From Malurus cyaneus samueli (Eukaryota > Chordata > Aves > Passeriformes > Maluridae), in NCBI GenBank assembly GCA_009741485.1, contig CM019214.1:53499221-53563220 (forward strand): a stretch of DNA of 64,000 nucleotides, written 5' to 3'. Positions 27,640 to 40,255 of the stretch are shown here, one piece after another; the stretch's first letter is position 1, and the number at the start of each line of letters is the position of its first letter. The notes under the pieces were generated by a model that was not told the DNA's origin, searched no databases, and saw nothing but the letters and a program-made list of their open reading frames with translations. A program made the translations under genes and the position numbers.

Positions 27640-27998
27640 AGCACAAAGACAGGTGACAGCCAGACAGGTGCATGGACACTGAGACACAGGACCTGGGAAT
27701 TGCCCATCTTTTAGATAATGAACAGATGAAGATGTGTGATGCCATCGAGGTGGATGGACACAGAGTGGGGCAAGAGCTGATGACTCAGGAGGAAGAGACT
27801 GGTGTGAGGGGACACTGTCAGAGTACAAAAGCCATAAGGCTTTTCTTGAATTTTGTTGGGGACCCCTCCTTGGAGGAACCAGCTCAGGCTTTTTTTGTGT
27901 GTTACTATGCTGTGAATAAATTGCTTTATGGAATGAGACATCTGAGACTCTGCTGTGGGAAACCTGGGGCTGAACTGCTGAGGAAACCTGGTCTGACA
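27640..27998 (+). mobile_element. Probable ERV LTR (U3-R-U5)
   Basis: The 3' half has the order expected of an avian retroviral LTR: a possible TATA-like ACAAAAGCC near 27826, a GGGGACCCCTCCTTGGAGGA stem, the polyadenylation signal AATAAA at 27915-27920 followed by TTGCTTTATGG, then an AGACTCTGCTGTGGGAAACC U5-like block ending in CTGACA at 27993-27998. The CA at 27997-27998 would be the LTR end. The 5' border is a guess; no clear TG start or target-site duplication was found. A 189-codon minus frame across it is antisense and not a gene. The family is recalled, not searched. Confidence 0.55.
27915..27920 (+). promoter_or_regulatory. AATAAA polyadenylation signal in LTR
   Basis: AATAAA followed by TTGCTTTATGG, placed where the R region of the LTR would end. 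It supports the LTR call; there is no sign that it is used now. Confidence 0.5.
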
Positions 27999-28644
27999 GT
28001 GTGAGTGGGGTGTGTGGGGAGTCAAGCAGGGCACCCATTGGATCACTGGAGCTACCCACAGGGTGAAGGGGCTTTGGTCCCACAAGTGAAAGTCTGTGCT
28101 GTTGGGAGTGTGAGTACCAGAGAGCCCCATCAATGGTCAGACTTGGAAGTTTCCTCAACAAGGCAGCTATTACACAAGTACTACAGATGTCCTACACCCT
28201 TTTAGAGCAGTGACCAGAGGCTGAAGATGTCACTTAGACATTTTTCAATGATGCATGAAGTGATTGTCTGTTCCTGTCATTTAACTCACCTAAACTATAG
28301 ACATTTAGTTAATTATCCCTGATCTAAAATATTAAGAAGAATAATGGTGGAGTTATTTAGATAGATTTTATCAAGTGAACAACAGCAAGCTATCTTTTTG
28401 CAAAAAAAAAAAAAAAGAAAATTAGTTACCTGTTTCCGGCTGTATAGAAAGCTCTTCCACACATTCAAAAAGGCATCACTAAAAAAGTGAAATAGGATAG
28501 AAAGTAGCACAAAAAGAGTAAAAACCAGTAAAAATACAACATTCAAAATACAGCATAGCAGCCTAAAGGGGGCCTACATGAATGCTGCATTTTTACAAGA
28601 GCACATAGTAATGGGATAATTTGGAATGGCTTTGAACTGAAAAA
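27999..28644. other. Possible ERV leader remnant, then unique DNA
   Basis: 28000-28200 is G-rich and follows directly on the LTR end, so it could be decayed retroviral leader; I see no clear primer-binding site. The rest is AT-rich, with a 15-A run at 28402-28416 and no gene. Confidence 0.4.
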
Positions 28645-28883
28645 GTGTTGGTTTAGATAAGATTTCAGGCAGAAATTCTTTACTGTAAGGGTGGTGAGAC
28701 ACTGGAATAGGTTGTCCAGAGAAGCTCTGGATGTCCCATCCCAGGCAGTGTTCAAGGCCAGGCTGGACAGAACTCTGAGCAGCCTCATCTAATGAAAGAC
28801 ATCCCTGCCCATGGCAGGGGGGGCAACTAGCTGATCTTTAAAGTACCTCCCAATCCAAACTGTTCTATGATATGGTATGGTAA
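28645..28883 (+). mobile_element. CR1 LINE 3' end
   Basis: It carries the 3' untranslated CR1 order: AGAAATTCTTTACTGTAAGG, GGTGGTGAGACACTGGAATA, GGTTGTCCAGAGAAGCTCTGG, GTTCAAGGCCAGGCTGGACAG, CCCTGCCCATGGCAGGGG and the tail CTGTTCTATGATATGG. It is well preserved, so a fairly young insertion compared with the pieces at 3040 and 29345. No coding part remains. Confidence 0.93.
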
Positions 28884-29344
28884 GTAGGAACATACAAGGT
28901 TGTAAGGTAAGTTTAATAGATAAAGAAATGGGATATAAAGGCAAGGAAAGGATTTATTGCAAAACAGGGGAAAGACAGTGAATAGCAGGAAGAGCAGAAA
29001 CATTCAGCATCTCCTTTGCCCTATTCATACTCGCAACCTGAAGTGTGATTCAGTAATTAACAGAGCATGTTTTAACAGAGATGTGGGAGAACACAGCAAT
29101 GCAAAGTAAAAGCAGATTGAAGAGTGTTTAGGTCTGTAAGATTATGCATTCAGAAGCATCTAAAAACTTGCCCTTGGTGGTTAGAGATCCAGCTGAAATA
29201 GTCTCTGAACCATGAGAAACACATGTGTTATACACTAGAAAGCATGAGTGAACCTGAAATTCCGTAGAGGTACATTTTACCTCTGTGAGCTGTGTTAGAG
29301 GAGCATTGATGTATAGCAAAGGAAATAGTAACTATCCTGCAGTT
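28884..29344. other. Non-coding DNA, no gene seen
   Basis: Purine-rich, AT-rich spacer between two CR1 pieces of different age. Nothing recognised. Confidence 0.6.
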
Positions 29345-29475
29345 AGTACTGGTAAGGCCTCAGTTACAGCAGTGTGTCTGGTCATTGTACTTTATGAGGT
29401 ATGTAGGAAAAATGGGCAAAATCCAGAAGAAAGCACACAGAATGATAAAAGGGTGAGAAATTTGTTAACATCCTT
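29345..29475 (+). mobile_element. Old diverged CR1 fragment
   Basis: GGTAAGGCCTCAGTTACAGC, then TGTGTCTGGTCATTGTACTTT, then GGCAAAATCCAGAAGAAAGC followed by ACACAGAATGATAAAAGGG aligns in order with the C-terminal reverse-transcriptase segment of CR1 (the GEATPRI...QRRATK region, also present at 8640-8735). It is much more diverged than that copy. Coding frame is lost. Confidence 0.72.
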
Positions 29476-32400
29476 TGATGGATGTTCCACATTCCCCGTG
29501 GACAGACAAAAAGAATCCCTTAATTTTTCAAACAAGATGGTTTTGATAAGGTTTGAGAGGAAAAAAACCTATTGTGAGGACAGGAGACATAAGCCATTGA
29601 GACAGGGACACCAAAGGATTACCATGGAGGTCCCTTCTCTCCCAGCTCTTAAGCAGGGGCTGCACCAGTCTGGCAGGAATGCTGCAGTCATTGTCCAGTT
29701 TAACCAGAGACACAGCTGGTCCAGTGAATTAGAGCACACTGCCTCCAGCCATCACTCCCTGGCTCTGCACGGTCCTTGGTTGCCTTGTTGCAGCTAAAAA
29801 TAAGGGAGCCAATTAATGCTAATTGGGATGCAGCCGCCTCCCCAGTAGGAATCAGAAGAACACTGAGGCATTTCACACAGGCCACAAAACAGCTGTCAGT
29901 GGTAACAGTGTTCAGCCACCACTGACCTGGGCTGCATTTGTATTTTAGTGACTTGCCGTGAAAAGCTCTATATGCCATTATCAATCCCCTGGGCAATGCA
30001 GCCCCTGTTTTAGAGTTGCTTGACAAATGAGATTTAGTTCCCAGAGAAATGTTGCTAGGTAGCGCCTTTTTATTCTCAGATATTAACTTGTCACACCTCC
30101 CACTGTCTCTCTTTCCCCCCTGACAAAGTCATATAGATATTAAGCAAGAGAAAAAGGACACAAAAGGGAAGGTATTTTACTACTATATGGTATATGTTGC
30201 TATCATAAAAGAAGATTTGAATTGGCCCACTCAAACAAAGAGGGAAATATATACAAAGCTCTAGTGTTGTGAAATTACAGTGAGTATTTAATTTTCATGA
30301 AAAGGAATGTCCTTTAAAAATTATCATTAGAAGTCTGTGTAAGTATGGTTTGAGATTTTCAAGCTTTCTGCTGGGAGTCCTTCTGTTTTATTGTTTTGTA
30401 GAAGGTTTATAATACCATTCTGTCTACTTATTGCTGATATTAAACATGCTCAAAAAAAACCCATGACCACATTTATCCCATCTTCCCCCACAAAAAAAAG
30501 AGGTGTTGACGATTTTTGACAACAAATAATTAACTAAAAAAAATTGTTGTGTTCATTTGTGAGCCAGACAAAAGTTCTAGGTGTGATATAAAAAGGTGAT
30601 TTAACAAAACCAGTTAAACCAAGTTGTTATGGTTACTGGATTTTAAAAGGATGCATGTTAAAAAATAATAAGGGAGAAAAGATTTATGCTCCATCTGCTC
30701 TAATCACTGTGATAGAACACAATTGTTAAAGAAAAATACCTTATAAGGGTAATTTCACATCTGGCATCAAGCCTCTATGATATTTCACATCAACAAGACT
30801 CCCAGATGTGAGTCAAATTTTGCTCAAATATCTGTCAGGTAATAATATGATTGGTATTTAACTGAAGATCATGTTGAATTACTAATTGAACTTAGCAATT
30901 TTGTACTACTTCACTGTGAAAATTCAATTAAAATGTTTGCATTTGATCATTTGTGCTACATGCATTGTGTGCATTGTGCTTATTGATTTTGACTAAAATG
31001 TATTAATGCATGGTAATTATCTGATATAATTTAGTGTCCCTTGCTTCTGGTGTCATGACAATGTGCTACGCTGGGAAAGATGGTGCCTCATCTCACTTGG
31101 TATTGCAGCCTTTTAAATAAAATAACCACTGACAATTAGAATAGAGAATGTCTGAAAAGGAGATTTGTCAGAGAAATGTAAGTTTATACAAGATTTTGCA
31201 GTCTGTGTCATTCAACTCAAGTAAGAAGCACTTCAGATGGAAACCACCAGCACTTTTTCTCTGAAAACCAGCTTTAGAAAATGCATGGGCAGACCAGGGG
31301 TATGAAGATGACCCACTGAGAATTTCTGTCTTTGTTCATTAAAAGGTCTGCAGTTGCAGAAAATCCTCAAAAGGAAACAAGCTTTTGGTGGCATATTCCA
31401 ATGAGTTTCTCACGGCATCATATTGTCATTTGTCTATCTGTTCATCTGCATTTACTGACTTTCCTAACACCGGTTACGTCTTCAGTGCCAGGTGTCCAAG
31501 CTTCTTCTGGAGAAAAGCTGTCTTCTCTATTGACAGCTATGTTTTCTGCTCAGCATTCCGGTGTTTTAAGTTTATTCTGGTAATTTAAGTTTGACCACAT
31601 TTCATTGATTTTTCACTCAATGCCTCTCCCTGCTTTTTGCCAACCATTGGTAATTCGAATTTCATAGCTTGAAAATGCTTTTACAATGCATTAAAATGTA
31701 AAAAATATGTTTATTCCACATTCTGTCAGAGAGGATTTCTTTCCTTTTCTACTTCACTGCCTACTGAACATTGTACTCAGGGCTGCCCTGTGGTACTCCT
31801 CTCCTTGTGTGAGCCTCCTGGGCAAACCCAACATCTGCTTTCCTCCCTGACTAGTGGTGACCAGGGAGGCTAGAGATCTCCCAGGCTGTGTGACACACTC
31901 TTACAGGGCTGATAGAACACTGACCCTACAGGTCATCCAGAGTGACAGCTGATGGATGGCTGAAGTATAAGAAGATACCCCAGAACATCACTAGACATGC
32001 GTGTGTCTCTTCAACAAGTTCTCCAAATTCAGAGAACTCTAATGCCTAAAGAGATCTCCTCTTGGTCAGAGGAATGGAATTTATTGCCCAGGAGGCAACT
32101 GCCCAGAGGGCTGGGAGAGAAGGACAGAAGATTAGGGAAGTGATTGCTTGTCTCTGTTTAGTACTTGTCTTTTAAAGTCCTCACAGTTTTGTTCTATCTC
32201 ACTGATCTTCTAAGAAAGCTTCTGCTGTATTAGATATGCCACTGACCAAAAACCATTGCTCTCTTCCAGTACTTTTTAACAAACTCCTCCACCCTTTCTG
32301 TCATGCCTCTTCTGAGGCTGGAAAGGATTTCCTCTTCTTTCTTCGTGGTGCTTTTTTTNTTGTTGTGAGGCTTGACAACAATTCAATCCTAAGTGTACCA

Positions 32401-35400
32401 ATATCACTGTTAGTCAGGGATACCATTATTACCCTTGTGGTTCTCTTCTAATTCCTCCAAATTCCTGTCCATGCTCACACATGAGACCTGTTTTGACACA
32501 TTGAGTTTGTTTCTATGTCTGGGCAGGGCACAGCATGGCAGTCCATCACCATGACAGGCTTGTGTAGGAGCAAGGATGCTGCCACTTGCAATTGTCTTTC
32601 TGCCCACTATCAACTACTGCCTTCTTAGCATGTCTGTCCCTCACACACATCCATGGATGAGCTCACTGTATCGGCAAGGCTTCTCTCAGAAATGCCATTC
32701 ATGTTCAGAATTTAGAAGAAAATCTGGCAATCACTCAAAACTGTCATCCCATCCCAATTCCTAGCAAGGGCAAATTATTTCACTACAAACATCTAAAGTG
32801 CTCCAGCTATGTTCCTCAGCCACTTGGTTTTCAGTCCCAAAATATTTCACATGGGAAGAAAAGAAATGGTGTGTATTTCTTAATGGGGTTGCAAAATTAG
32901 TTGCGGTCTTAATAATGTTCCAGTAGGAAATCTCTATGCTTTGAATGCAGTTTGGTCAGTAGAAATCACACCGGAATCACACACTGTTATAGGAACAACT
33001 GTTGGTTTATTTAATTATAGGAAAGACAACATTTATTCATAAGTTCAGGGTCAAAGTATCTCACTGCAAATCCTCTAATAATCTTCTTAAAGTCATATTT
33101 CAAAACCCTGAAGTGAAGAAAAGGAGATATTTTTAAACTTTTTTACATGTTTGCAATGTCAGCATAAAGATTGTTGAGTGTCCCACACAGACACCTCAGT
33201 TTGTCCCTCTCCAAGCTTTGTTTGATGTAGGTACCAGTGTGCCTTGTTTGCCAGCATTCCTTATGCTGTCACTGACTTCTCGGTGTACTGCTGGGTTTTA
33301 TGTGGCCACAGTTGATTTTTCTTTCCTCTGCAGTAAAGTTCACCTTAGGCTGGTGAACTGCATTTACAGAACTACAGAGCATGGCATTGCTGCAAAGAAT
33401 CTATCACTCTAACCTTTAGTAAACCCAAGGTCAGAACACAATTACAGGGTTCAAGTGTTCCGTGAGTTATTTGCTTGCACTGACTGCTGATTGATTGTTC
33501 TAAAATTGTTATTAGGTAGCTAGCAGAAGTGATCAAAGGGTAAGGAAAATGAAACAGGAAGCAGAATGCTAGGGAAGCTCCTAGAGACTAGTGCTTGAGT
33601 ACAAATAAAGGTAATGTCAGTGAAAACAAGAAAACACGGGAAAGCAGATTGCTGTACTCTTGTGAGTGAGACAACCTGCACTGAGGCAGATAAGCCTAAA
33701 ATACAGTATACTGCATAACTATTTTCTTTGTTAAATAAGAGGTTTTCTGAAAGTTTTGCCTGTTAAAAAACAAACAAACAAACAAAACTATCCAACCCAC
33801 CCAAAAGCAACTGTTCATGACATTTAAAAGAAATTATTCTGGAATACTGCAAAACCTCATGTAGTTAGATTTACCTAAATGACTGGTTGCACAGGATTGG
33901 ACCAGGGCTTTAGGAAGGAATGCAGAGATGGTGTTTCATCCAAGCTTCTCTAGCAGTGACAGAAATAAAAGATGACTCCTACACTGTGCAGGCTGCTTAT
34001 AGCCCTTACTAGTCTTCTTCTATCCATGGCCTATGTCAGTGCAGGGTCAAGAGGACTAATCAGTCCTGGATTCTTTAACCCGTGTAATCCCCAGAAATCC
34101 TTCAAAGTAATTTAGTTCAGCACAGCAGAGCTTTTACAAATTCCAGCTGTTATTTTCTTTGAATCTTTATAGGCTGTTACAAGTACAGTATTTAGCCCTT
34201 TTTGTCATTGCATTCTGGTGTGGATCTAGTGTTGGTAAGTTGGCTTAATGAAGGTGGTAACAGATCTTAGGAAATGAGAGTTACTTTGCTTTCACATGAG
34301 CATCAGCACAGTCTGTTTTATGCTATGTTAGTTGATTGTGATTTTTTATACACCATTGTTTTAGCTCTGTGGAGAATTTCTTATAACACATTAACTTGAT
34401 CATTTACAGCACCTGACCATGCCAACAGAGACAGCACAAAGCAGCATTGCTTCAAGGTAGATCAGATTTGAACTTCTTTAAAGGTCAGATGTACTAGACT
34501 TTGGGGGTTTGGATTTGTGTCTAGTAACAGTAAAAACGTACAGAAGTTGTAACTTAGCCTCCGGCAAATGTACACTACTTAGCAACATACGAAATGTTTG
34601 CAATGTTTCTAAGTGTCAAAAAAATTTGTAAGGAAATTAAAGGAGTTTAAAGATCTAGTCAACCTGAAGGCAATCTTCTAATAAAAAAAATGTCTCATAT
34701 GAAAGTTGAGATTGGAGAAGCATTTTTGATAACAAAACATTGCTTCTCTATCAACACCTATAGAAGTTACATCTTATTTCATCAGTAGATCATGTAATTC
34801 ATATTCATTGTAGCCCCCTGAGTACTGCAGACTTCAGAATTATGATTTTGATGTGGATAATTTCTTCTGGTTGTCCAGGAATGGAGAGGAGGGAATGGAT
34901 CTTTGTTTCTGGTAAGGGGCTGTTTATTACTGGACGACATTCAAGATCACAAGATATCCTGGGGTAGTGTCTAGCTAAAAGCACCTCTCAGGTAAGCAAC
35001 ACCTTGGCTAAAGCTCCCCATATTAATTCAACAATGAGCTCAAAAAAAACCAAAGAAGCAAGGTGAAACTTGTTAGGCAATTGTGTTTTAACTTCACACT
35101 TCTGTGATGGTTTTGAGGAGGGAGATGAGAGATTAATGGAAACCCTGGTGACAACTGCTATCTGGCCTGAGGAACAGAGGGAGGGAGCTGATCTGGGGCT
35201 GTCTGATTAACAAGGCCCTTGGTGGCTCTTGGCAACTGTCTGATATGGACAATGTCAATACTAAAAGCTCTGTCCTTTGGGAGGAAGGAGGACACAAGCA
35301 GGGATGCCCAGCACCTTGCACCTTGTTGAGGCAGAGGCTTGGCTCCCACCCAGGACTCAGACTGCTCTCCACTGATCTGGGGCTGGGGCCTCAGATGGTG

Positions 35401-35654
35401 TCAGGCATGGGATGGGAACCTAGGAACAGAAATTGGTACCCATCCACACAGTGGGAGCAGAGACAGATTCCAAGACTGTAGAGGGTTTAGGATTAATTCA
35501 GGTCATCACTGGACCTCCAGTCCTCCACAGATGCATCCTCCTTCTCTGAAGCTCCTCTGAACTCCTAAACTACTCTCTTTATGCCAAATCCTTGGCTTTT
35601 AAATATCTTCACTGGTGAACTGGAAATCTGTTAGCATAAACCTGGAAAATATTC
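29476..35654. other. Non-coding DNA, no gene seen
   Basis: A G+C-richer patch at 29620-30050 is followed by AT-rich sequence. A single N stands at 32359 in a T-run. An 8-bp inverted repeat lies at 31842-31849/31862-31869, and a short (CAAA)n at 33771-33786. A 170-codon plus frame (29285-29797) starts before and runs through the old CR1 piece and has no domain outside it. Confidence 0.6.
32359..32359. other. Single ambiguous base (N)
   Basis: One N at the end of a T homopolymer, most likely an unresolved homopolymer length or base call. Confidence 0.95.
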
Positions 35655-35730
35655 TGAAAATCTCTTCAATGGAGAGACTGGACGATCTCAAGAGGTCCCT
35701 CCCTACCCTAACAATTCTGTGATTCTGTGG
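35655..35730 (+). mobile_element. CR1 LINE 3' tail fragment
   Basis: GAGAGACTGGACGATCTCAA, GAGGTCCCTCCC, then AACAATTCTGTGATTCTGTGG. The last part is the CR1 terminal octamer repeat in its ATTCTGTG form. Only the extreme 3' end is left. Confidence 0.88.
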
Positions 35731-36853
35731 AAAAAGAATTAACTACTGCATTTTCTAACATCATTTGCTTTCAACATAAATTTAAGTGTGTAAGTAAATT
35801 TTTTTCGTTTTAATTATTTATGCTTTGGGAAGAGTCAGGCCTAAGAAAAGGAGGTTGATTAAAATGCTTAATGAATATGTTTTGGATTTCAGGGCCAGGT
35901 GAATATGCATCTGAGACAATTTTCTCTGCCTTTATTGGAAGGTAGCCAGCACAGCCAGAAGGAGGGGCCAATGTCAAAGAAGTAAGGGACTAGAGTCTCC
36001 CTGGAGAAACTGAGAATTAAATACAGCATAGTTTTGCCTGCTATAGTGTGTGGAGTCAAAGACATCTGATACTTACGGAGAATAGAGGATGTAGTTGATA
36101 AAATCCAGATGTTCCAGAGTTTTGTCTTTCCTGCAGGTCTGCAAGACACAGCTCAACAAGGATAATTTAAAAACCTTGGGATTATGAGTTCCTTAATTTC
36201 CTCAGAAATACCTGATATGTTCAAGTGATGGACAGAATGTAAGCTTTTACCTGAGGCAATGTTTGTGTCTGCATGCAGGCCAGAACAGTCATCTACCATG
36301 AGATGTCAGACCAGCCTGAACTATGAAAAGTCATCTAGAAATCTGAAATGGTGACTGTAAATTTCTTAGAATGACTAGGAAGAAATAGAAATTTCAAAGG
36401 CAAGACTGAAAAGAGCAAGCAGCTTTTGACCCAAGACTAAATAAATCACAGTTTAAAAATGCTCCTTTTCTCTTCAGTGTCAGTGAAGGGAACTTAGAAT
36501 AGCTAGGCTAGACATGGATAATTTAATAATAGGCATCTAGAGCCTAATTGATGATTTTGATGTGGCAAGACAAACCTTCTTCAAATGTATAATGTGAAGT
36601 CTAGAACAGCTGATCAGTGAAAAAACCCTGGGTTTGCATTCTTCTAATATTTGCGTAACTAAATCTCATTAGAAGTTATCTTGAGTAGAACCACTGCAAG
36701 ACAAACTGCTTTGCCTGTACTGAGAAAAAAAAGACAGCAAAGACAGGTCAGGATAACAGTAAGTAGCGTCTGGTGGTAAAGAAGCGGAATATGTCTTCAG
36801 TAGAATTTTACTGTAGACAACTAAGCATTTTAGTTATCTGAGATAACAGCACA

Positions 36854-36937
36854 TTTTCTCTCCTTCCTTCTTTCCTCTGCTCTTTCCCTTCCCTCTCCCC
36901 TTTTCCTTTTCCCCTTTTCTTTCTGTCCTCTTTTTCT
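36854..36937 (+). repeat. Polypyrimidine tract
   Basis: Eighty-odd bases of C and T with only two or three G interruptions. Such tracts can adopt triplex structure and are often length-polymorphic. Confidence 0.9.
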
Positions 36938-37342
36938 ATGCAGTTGTAAAATACTTATTGGTGGAAGAAATGCAAAAAGAAGTTGCAAAGATCAGACCCC
37001 CCTAAGAATTTTCAGCATTTCACCACACATGCAGTGAATGCCACTAGAATATGTGCTGCTTCTGGTACAGTATTTTTGTAAGAAGAGGGAAATAAAAAAA
37101 AAAGCATCCAGTGTGTTAAAACTGTGATAGTCTCTAATAGCACATGGAAAATTTGCAGGTTGCGCCCCACAGCATGTTAACATTTTCTAAAGGTTGTTTT
37201 TGGCAGAGGTCGTCAGAAGGAGAAAAGACAATGAGAAGCACTAAGATGTCTCAGTTCTTAGAACTGTGGAGGTGTTTGGACATTCCAGGTTATGCCCAAG
37301 TTTTGCAGTGCAAAATGAGGAAGGGAGCAGGAAATAGGAAAT

Positions 37343-37398
37343 AAAAAAAAAAAAACAAAAAACCAAAAACAAACCAAAAAAACAACAACAAAAAAAAA
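37343..37398 (+). repeat. A-rich tract with C interruptions
   Basis: Runs of A broken by single or double C. It could be a decayed retroposon tail, but I recognise no body upstream. Confidence 0.85.
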
Positions 37399-38689
37399 CC
37401 CTCAAAAACTTCCAAAGTAATTTTGGAAAACTGAAGGAAAAAATGCAATACTACTGACCTTACCTTTTAAATGGATAAGCTATTCCTTCTCAACCATTGA
37501 TATTTATATGTATTACCTTTACAAAGGACCACTTCTGGACAATGAGTGACCAGTGTAACATGAAGGGCTTGGGATATGCCCCACAAAATCAACACTTCCT
37601 TTTGACCATTGGTGCTCAGGCAATGTCCTCTGCTTAGCTGGCTCCTGTTTTAAAGAAAGGGGATAGACTCAGGTTATACGAACTGCATCCATTTATTTCA
37701 GGTCTCCTACACTGCCCTTCTGTCATTTCTCTTGGTGACATTTCTTATGTGATGTGGTGTCTTATGATATGGCACACTGAAACTCAGCAAAAAGTGATGC
37801 ACTTTAATAGGCTGGCTACAAACCTACCAAGACTTTACTTCAGATCCCTTTTCAGAGAATAAGTTGACCCAAATTTAAGAGTGACTAATGAACTTCAACC
37901 TTCCCATGTTGTAAACTCCCCACCAGTGAGTCAGTTCTATCTGGAATAAGAGATTTCATGTCTGACCATCACTTTCTTTAACTGAGGTGTCCTGGGAACT
38001 GTGATGCCACCTACCTACATTCAAAATCTCTACTTGTTTTATTGTAGTGCAAACCAAAGGATTTCCCGCTGCCTTTTCCTGCATAAGGCAAACTCAGAAA
38101 GACGGATGATTTTAGAGATTCTTCTTTTTACAGGTTTCTTCAAAGAATATCACAGCTCAGTGGGCACTAATACTTAAAAACTGGACAAAAATGAAAATCA
38201 CTTGATCACAGATATCTCTCTCACATGTTTTCTTTCTCTTACCACAGAAATCAAAATACTCTTTACTTAAATACAGCACTTAAATAGCAAATGATCCAAA
38301 TCAACATCCCTTACAATTCACATAAACATGAAAAATACAATTATTCTGGCAGAATGGAAATAATTCAGCTTTAAACATGTAAGAACCACGCATCAATCAG
38401 TACCATGTGCATTCGCCCTACTTATTATCAGAGAGGCACAGCACACAAACCACAGGAGGGCTAATCAAGAACATCTTCTGTAGTACAATGAAAAAACATT
38501 GTATAGTTTATAAGACCTTCAGCCCACTGGTTGGCCTCAGTAATTACTGAAACATACTCTCCTTATTAAGCAAGATCTTAAATAATTGATCCTATATTTG
38601 CCCCTGCTCACTAAGGAAATACCATACATAAACAGAATTTTCATGTGTGTGGTATCCCATTTGCAAATTTTGTTATTGAGAAATGTATG

Positions 38690-38800
38690 ATTAGGCCGTG
38701 TATCAGGAGACCAGGGTTCTAGTCCCAGCTCTGCAGCTGATGCACTATATGACCTTGGGAAAGTCCTTCACTGCTGTGCCTCAATTTGTCTAAGATCAGT
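38690..38800 (+). mobile_element. MIR-like amniote CORE-SINE relic
   Basis: The order CAGGAGACCAGGGTTCTAGT, CCCAGCTCTGCAGCTGA, then TATATGACCTTGGGAAAGTC, then CACTGCTGTGCCTCAATTTG is the hallmark of the tRNA-derived and core region of MIR-type SINEs (GGGTTCnAnTCC B box, GTGTGACCTTGGGCAAGTC, TGCCTCAGTTT). The GGTTCTAGTCC piece is the decayed B-box promoter of the tRNA-related head. The 5' start and LINE-derived tail are not clear. It is an ancient copy; few are recognisable in birds. Confidence 0.85.
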
Positions 38801-40255
38801 TTTCTGACGTGCATTTCATCTGGTTTAATTGTCTTAATATCTTTAACTTTCCTTGTAAACACCTCCTGATAAATTACTACACTTTCCAATAAATCTGGAA
38901 TCAAAGTGTCCCCCAATTTTTAATTTAAATAATAACAAAAAAAATAAGCAAATTAAAAGAAAAATCCTTTGAGTGGAAAAAAACCAGCTTATTTTTTGTA
39001 TTTTAGTATGCTGATGTGTATTTCATTATTTTGCCAGGTTCTGTAGTTGGCATAGGCATGGTTCTGTTTGGGAAAGTTTCTGAAAGATTGCTTTCTGAGA
39101 AAAAAATTGCTTCCTGTATCTCAGGATGTGCTTCTGTTCACGCTGCTGCTGAGGGCATGTTGCTGTTCTCTCTTATTTCATAGTAAGTAGATAAAAGTTA
39201 ATACAGCTTCCCTCAATGCAGCATCATACCTCGTTTATGTGACCTCATTCTGTGAGTGCCAGAGGAGGGGTGTGCCAGCCAGGAGGCAGCTGTCCACCAC
39301 GATAAAGCTTAAGCGCATCAGTCTGGGGAACAGATGGGGCATTGACTGTGCTAGAGGGAACACAGAGCACTTTGAACACTCTCTCATCTTTCCTCCAGTT
39401 CAGATGAACAAGGAAAGGAAACATTTTTTGCGAAGAAAAAGTTAAAACAAAAGCTTTGTGCTATTGGTTTCAGAAATTTTAAATAATGTTCAAAACCCTT
39501 AGCAATTTGCTTTGAGCAAATAAATATACATAAGAATATTTCAGTCCATGAATCCCAGACAAATGATACTTTGAAACTACTTCTCATACTGTGCTCCTAA
39601 TGGCAATGTAGATTCTGTATCAATTATAATGAAGAAACCTGAGGATGGAATGCATTTTTAATCTGAAGTATACTGATACTGTAATAAACCTTAAGAGGAA
39701 TGGTTCTAGGGATGTGTCTGCTAACTTAACATGGATCTGGATAGAAAGAAAAAAACATTTTATATGTATAGATGTTAATTAAATAAATATAAGGCATACA
39801 TATTCCTAGCATATTTACTGAGGAAAAGACCTGTGTTTTCTATACCACATGATTTAGAATATCCAGAAGCTTATGAAATTCTCCGTGTTTAGAGTATTTA
39901 TTGAATCACTTATTAGATGTTTAAATGAAGTAATAAAGGTGTATATCAAAACAAGATTTTGGAACTGGAAAACTGGAGTGGCAGGGCAGCAAAAGCACAT
40001 TGCAAATGTAAATTCATGCTTTGTTTTGGAATCATGGTGGAGGCTTCTTTCGTGTGTCTGAACTACAAAAGTGGTCAAACCGGAGGTGAACGACTTCAGA
40101 GCTCTCAATGTAGGTTAATGCTGAGGTGTTGAGCAAAATGCAGAGGCTCAAAGACCTTCAACCCAAGGGCTGCAGCCAGTCTTTAGGCCTTTGATCACAT
40201 AAGGTAAGCAAACTATTAGAGAGATGTTTGATGTTCCCAAGATCTTATAAATCAT
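38801..40255. other. Non-coding DNA, no gene seen
   Basis: AT-rich with short frames only. No repeat recognised. Confidence 0.6.

Larger units (their letters stand above)
35731..38689. other. Non-coding DNA with polypyrimidine and A-rich tracts
   Basis: It contains an 84-base almost pure C/T tract (36854-36937) and an A-rich, C-interrupted tract (37343-37398). No coding frame or RNA gene is supported. Confidence 0.65.

Noticed and set aside
27592..28161. 189-codon minus-strand open frame, the longest in the window
   Set aside because: It runs antisense through the probable ERV LTR, overlaps another long frame in a different register, and has a serine/proline/histidine-rich composition without a domain.
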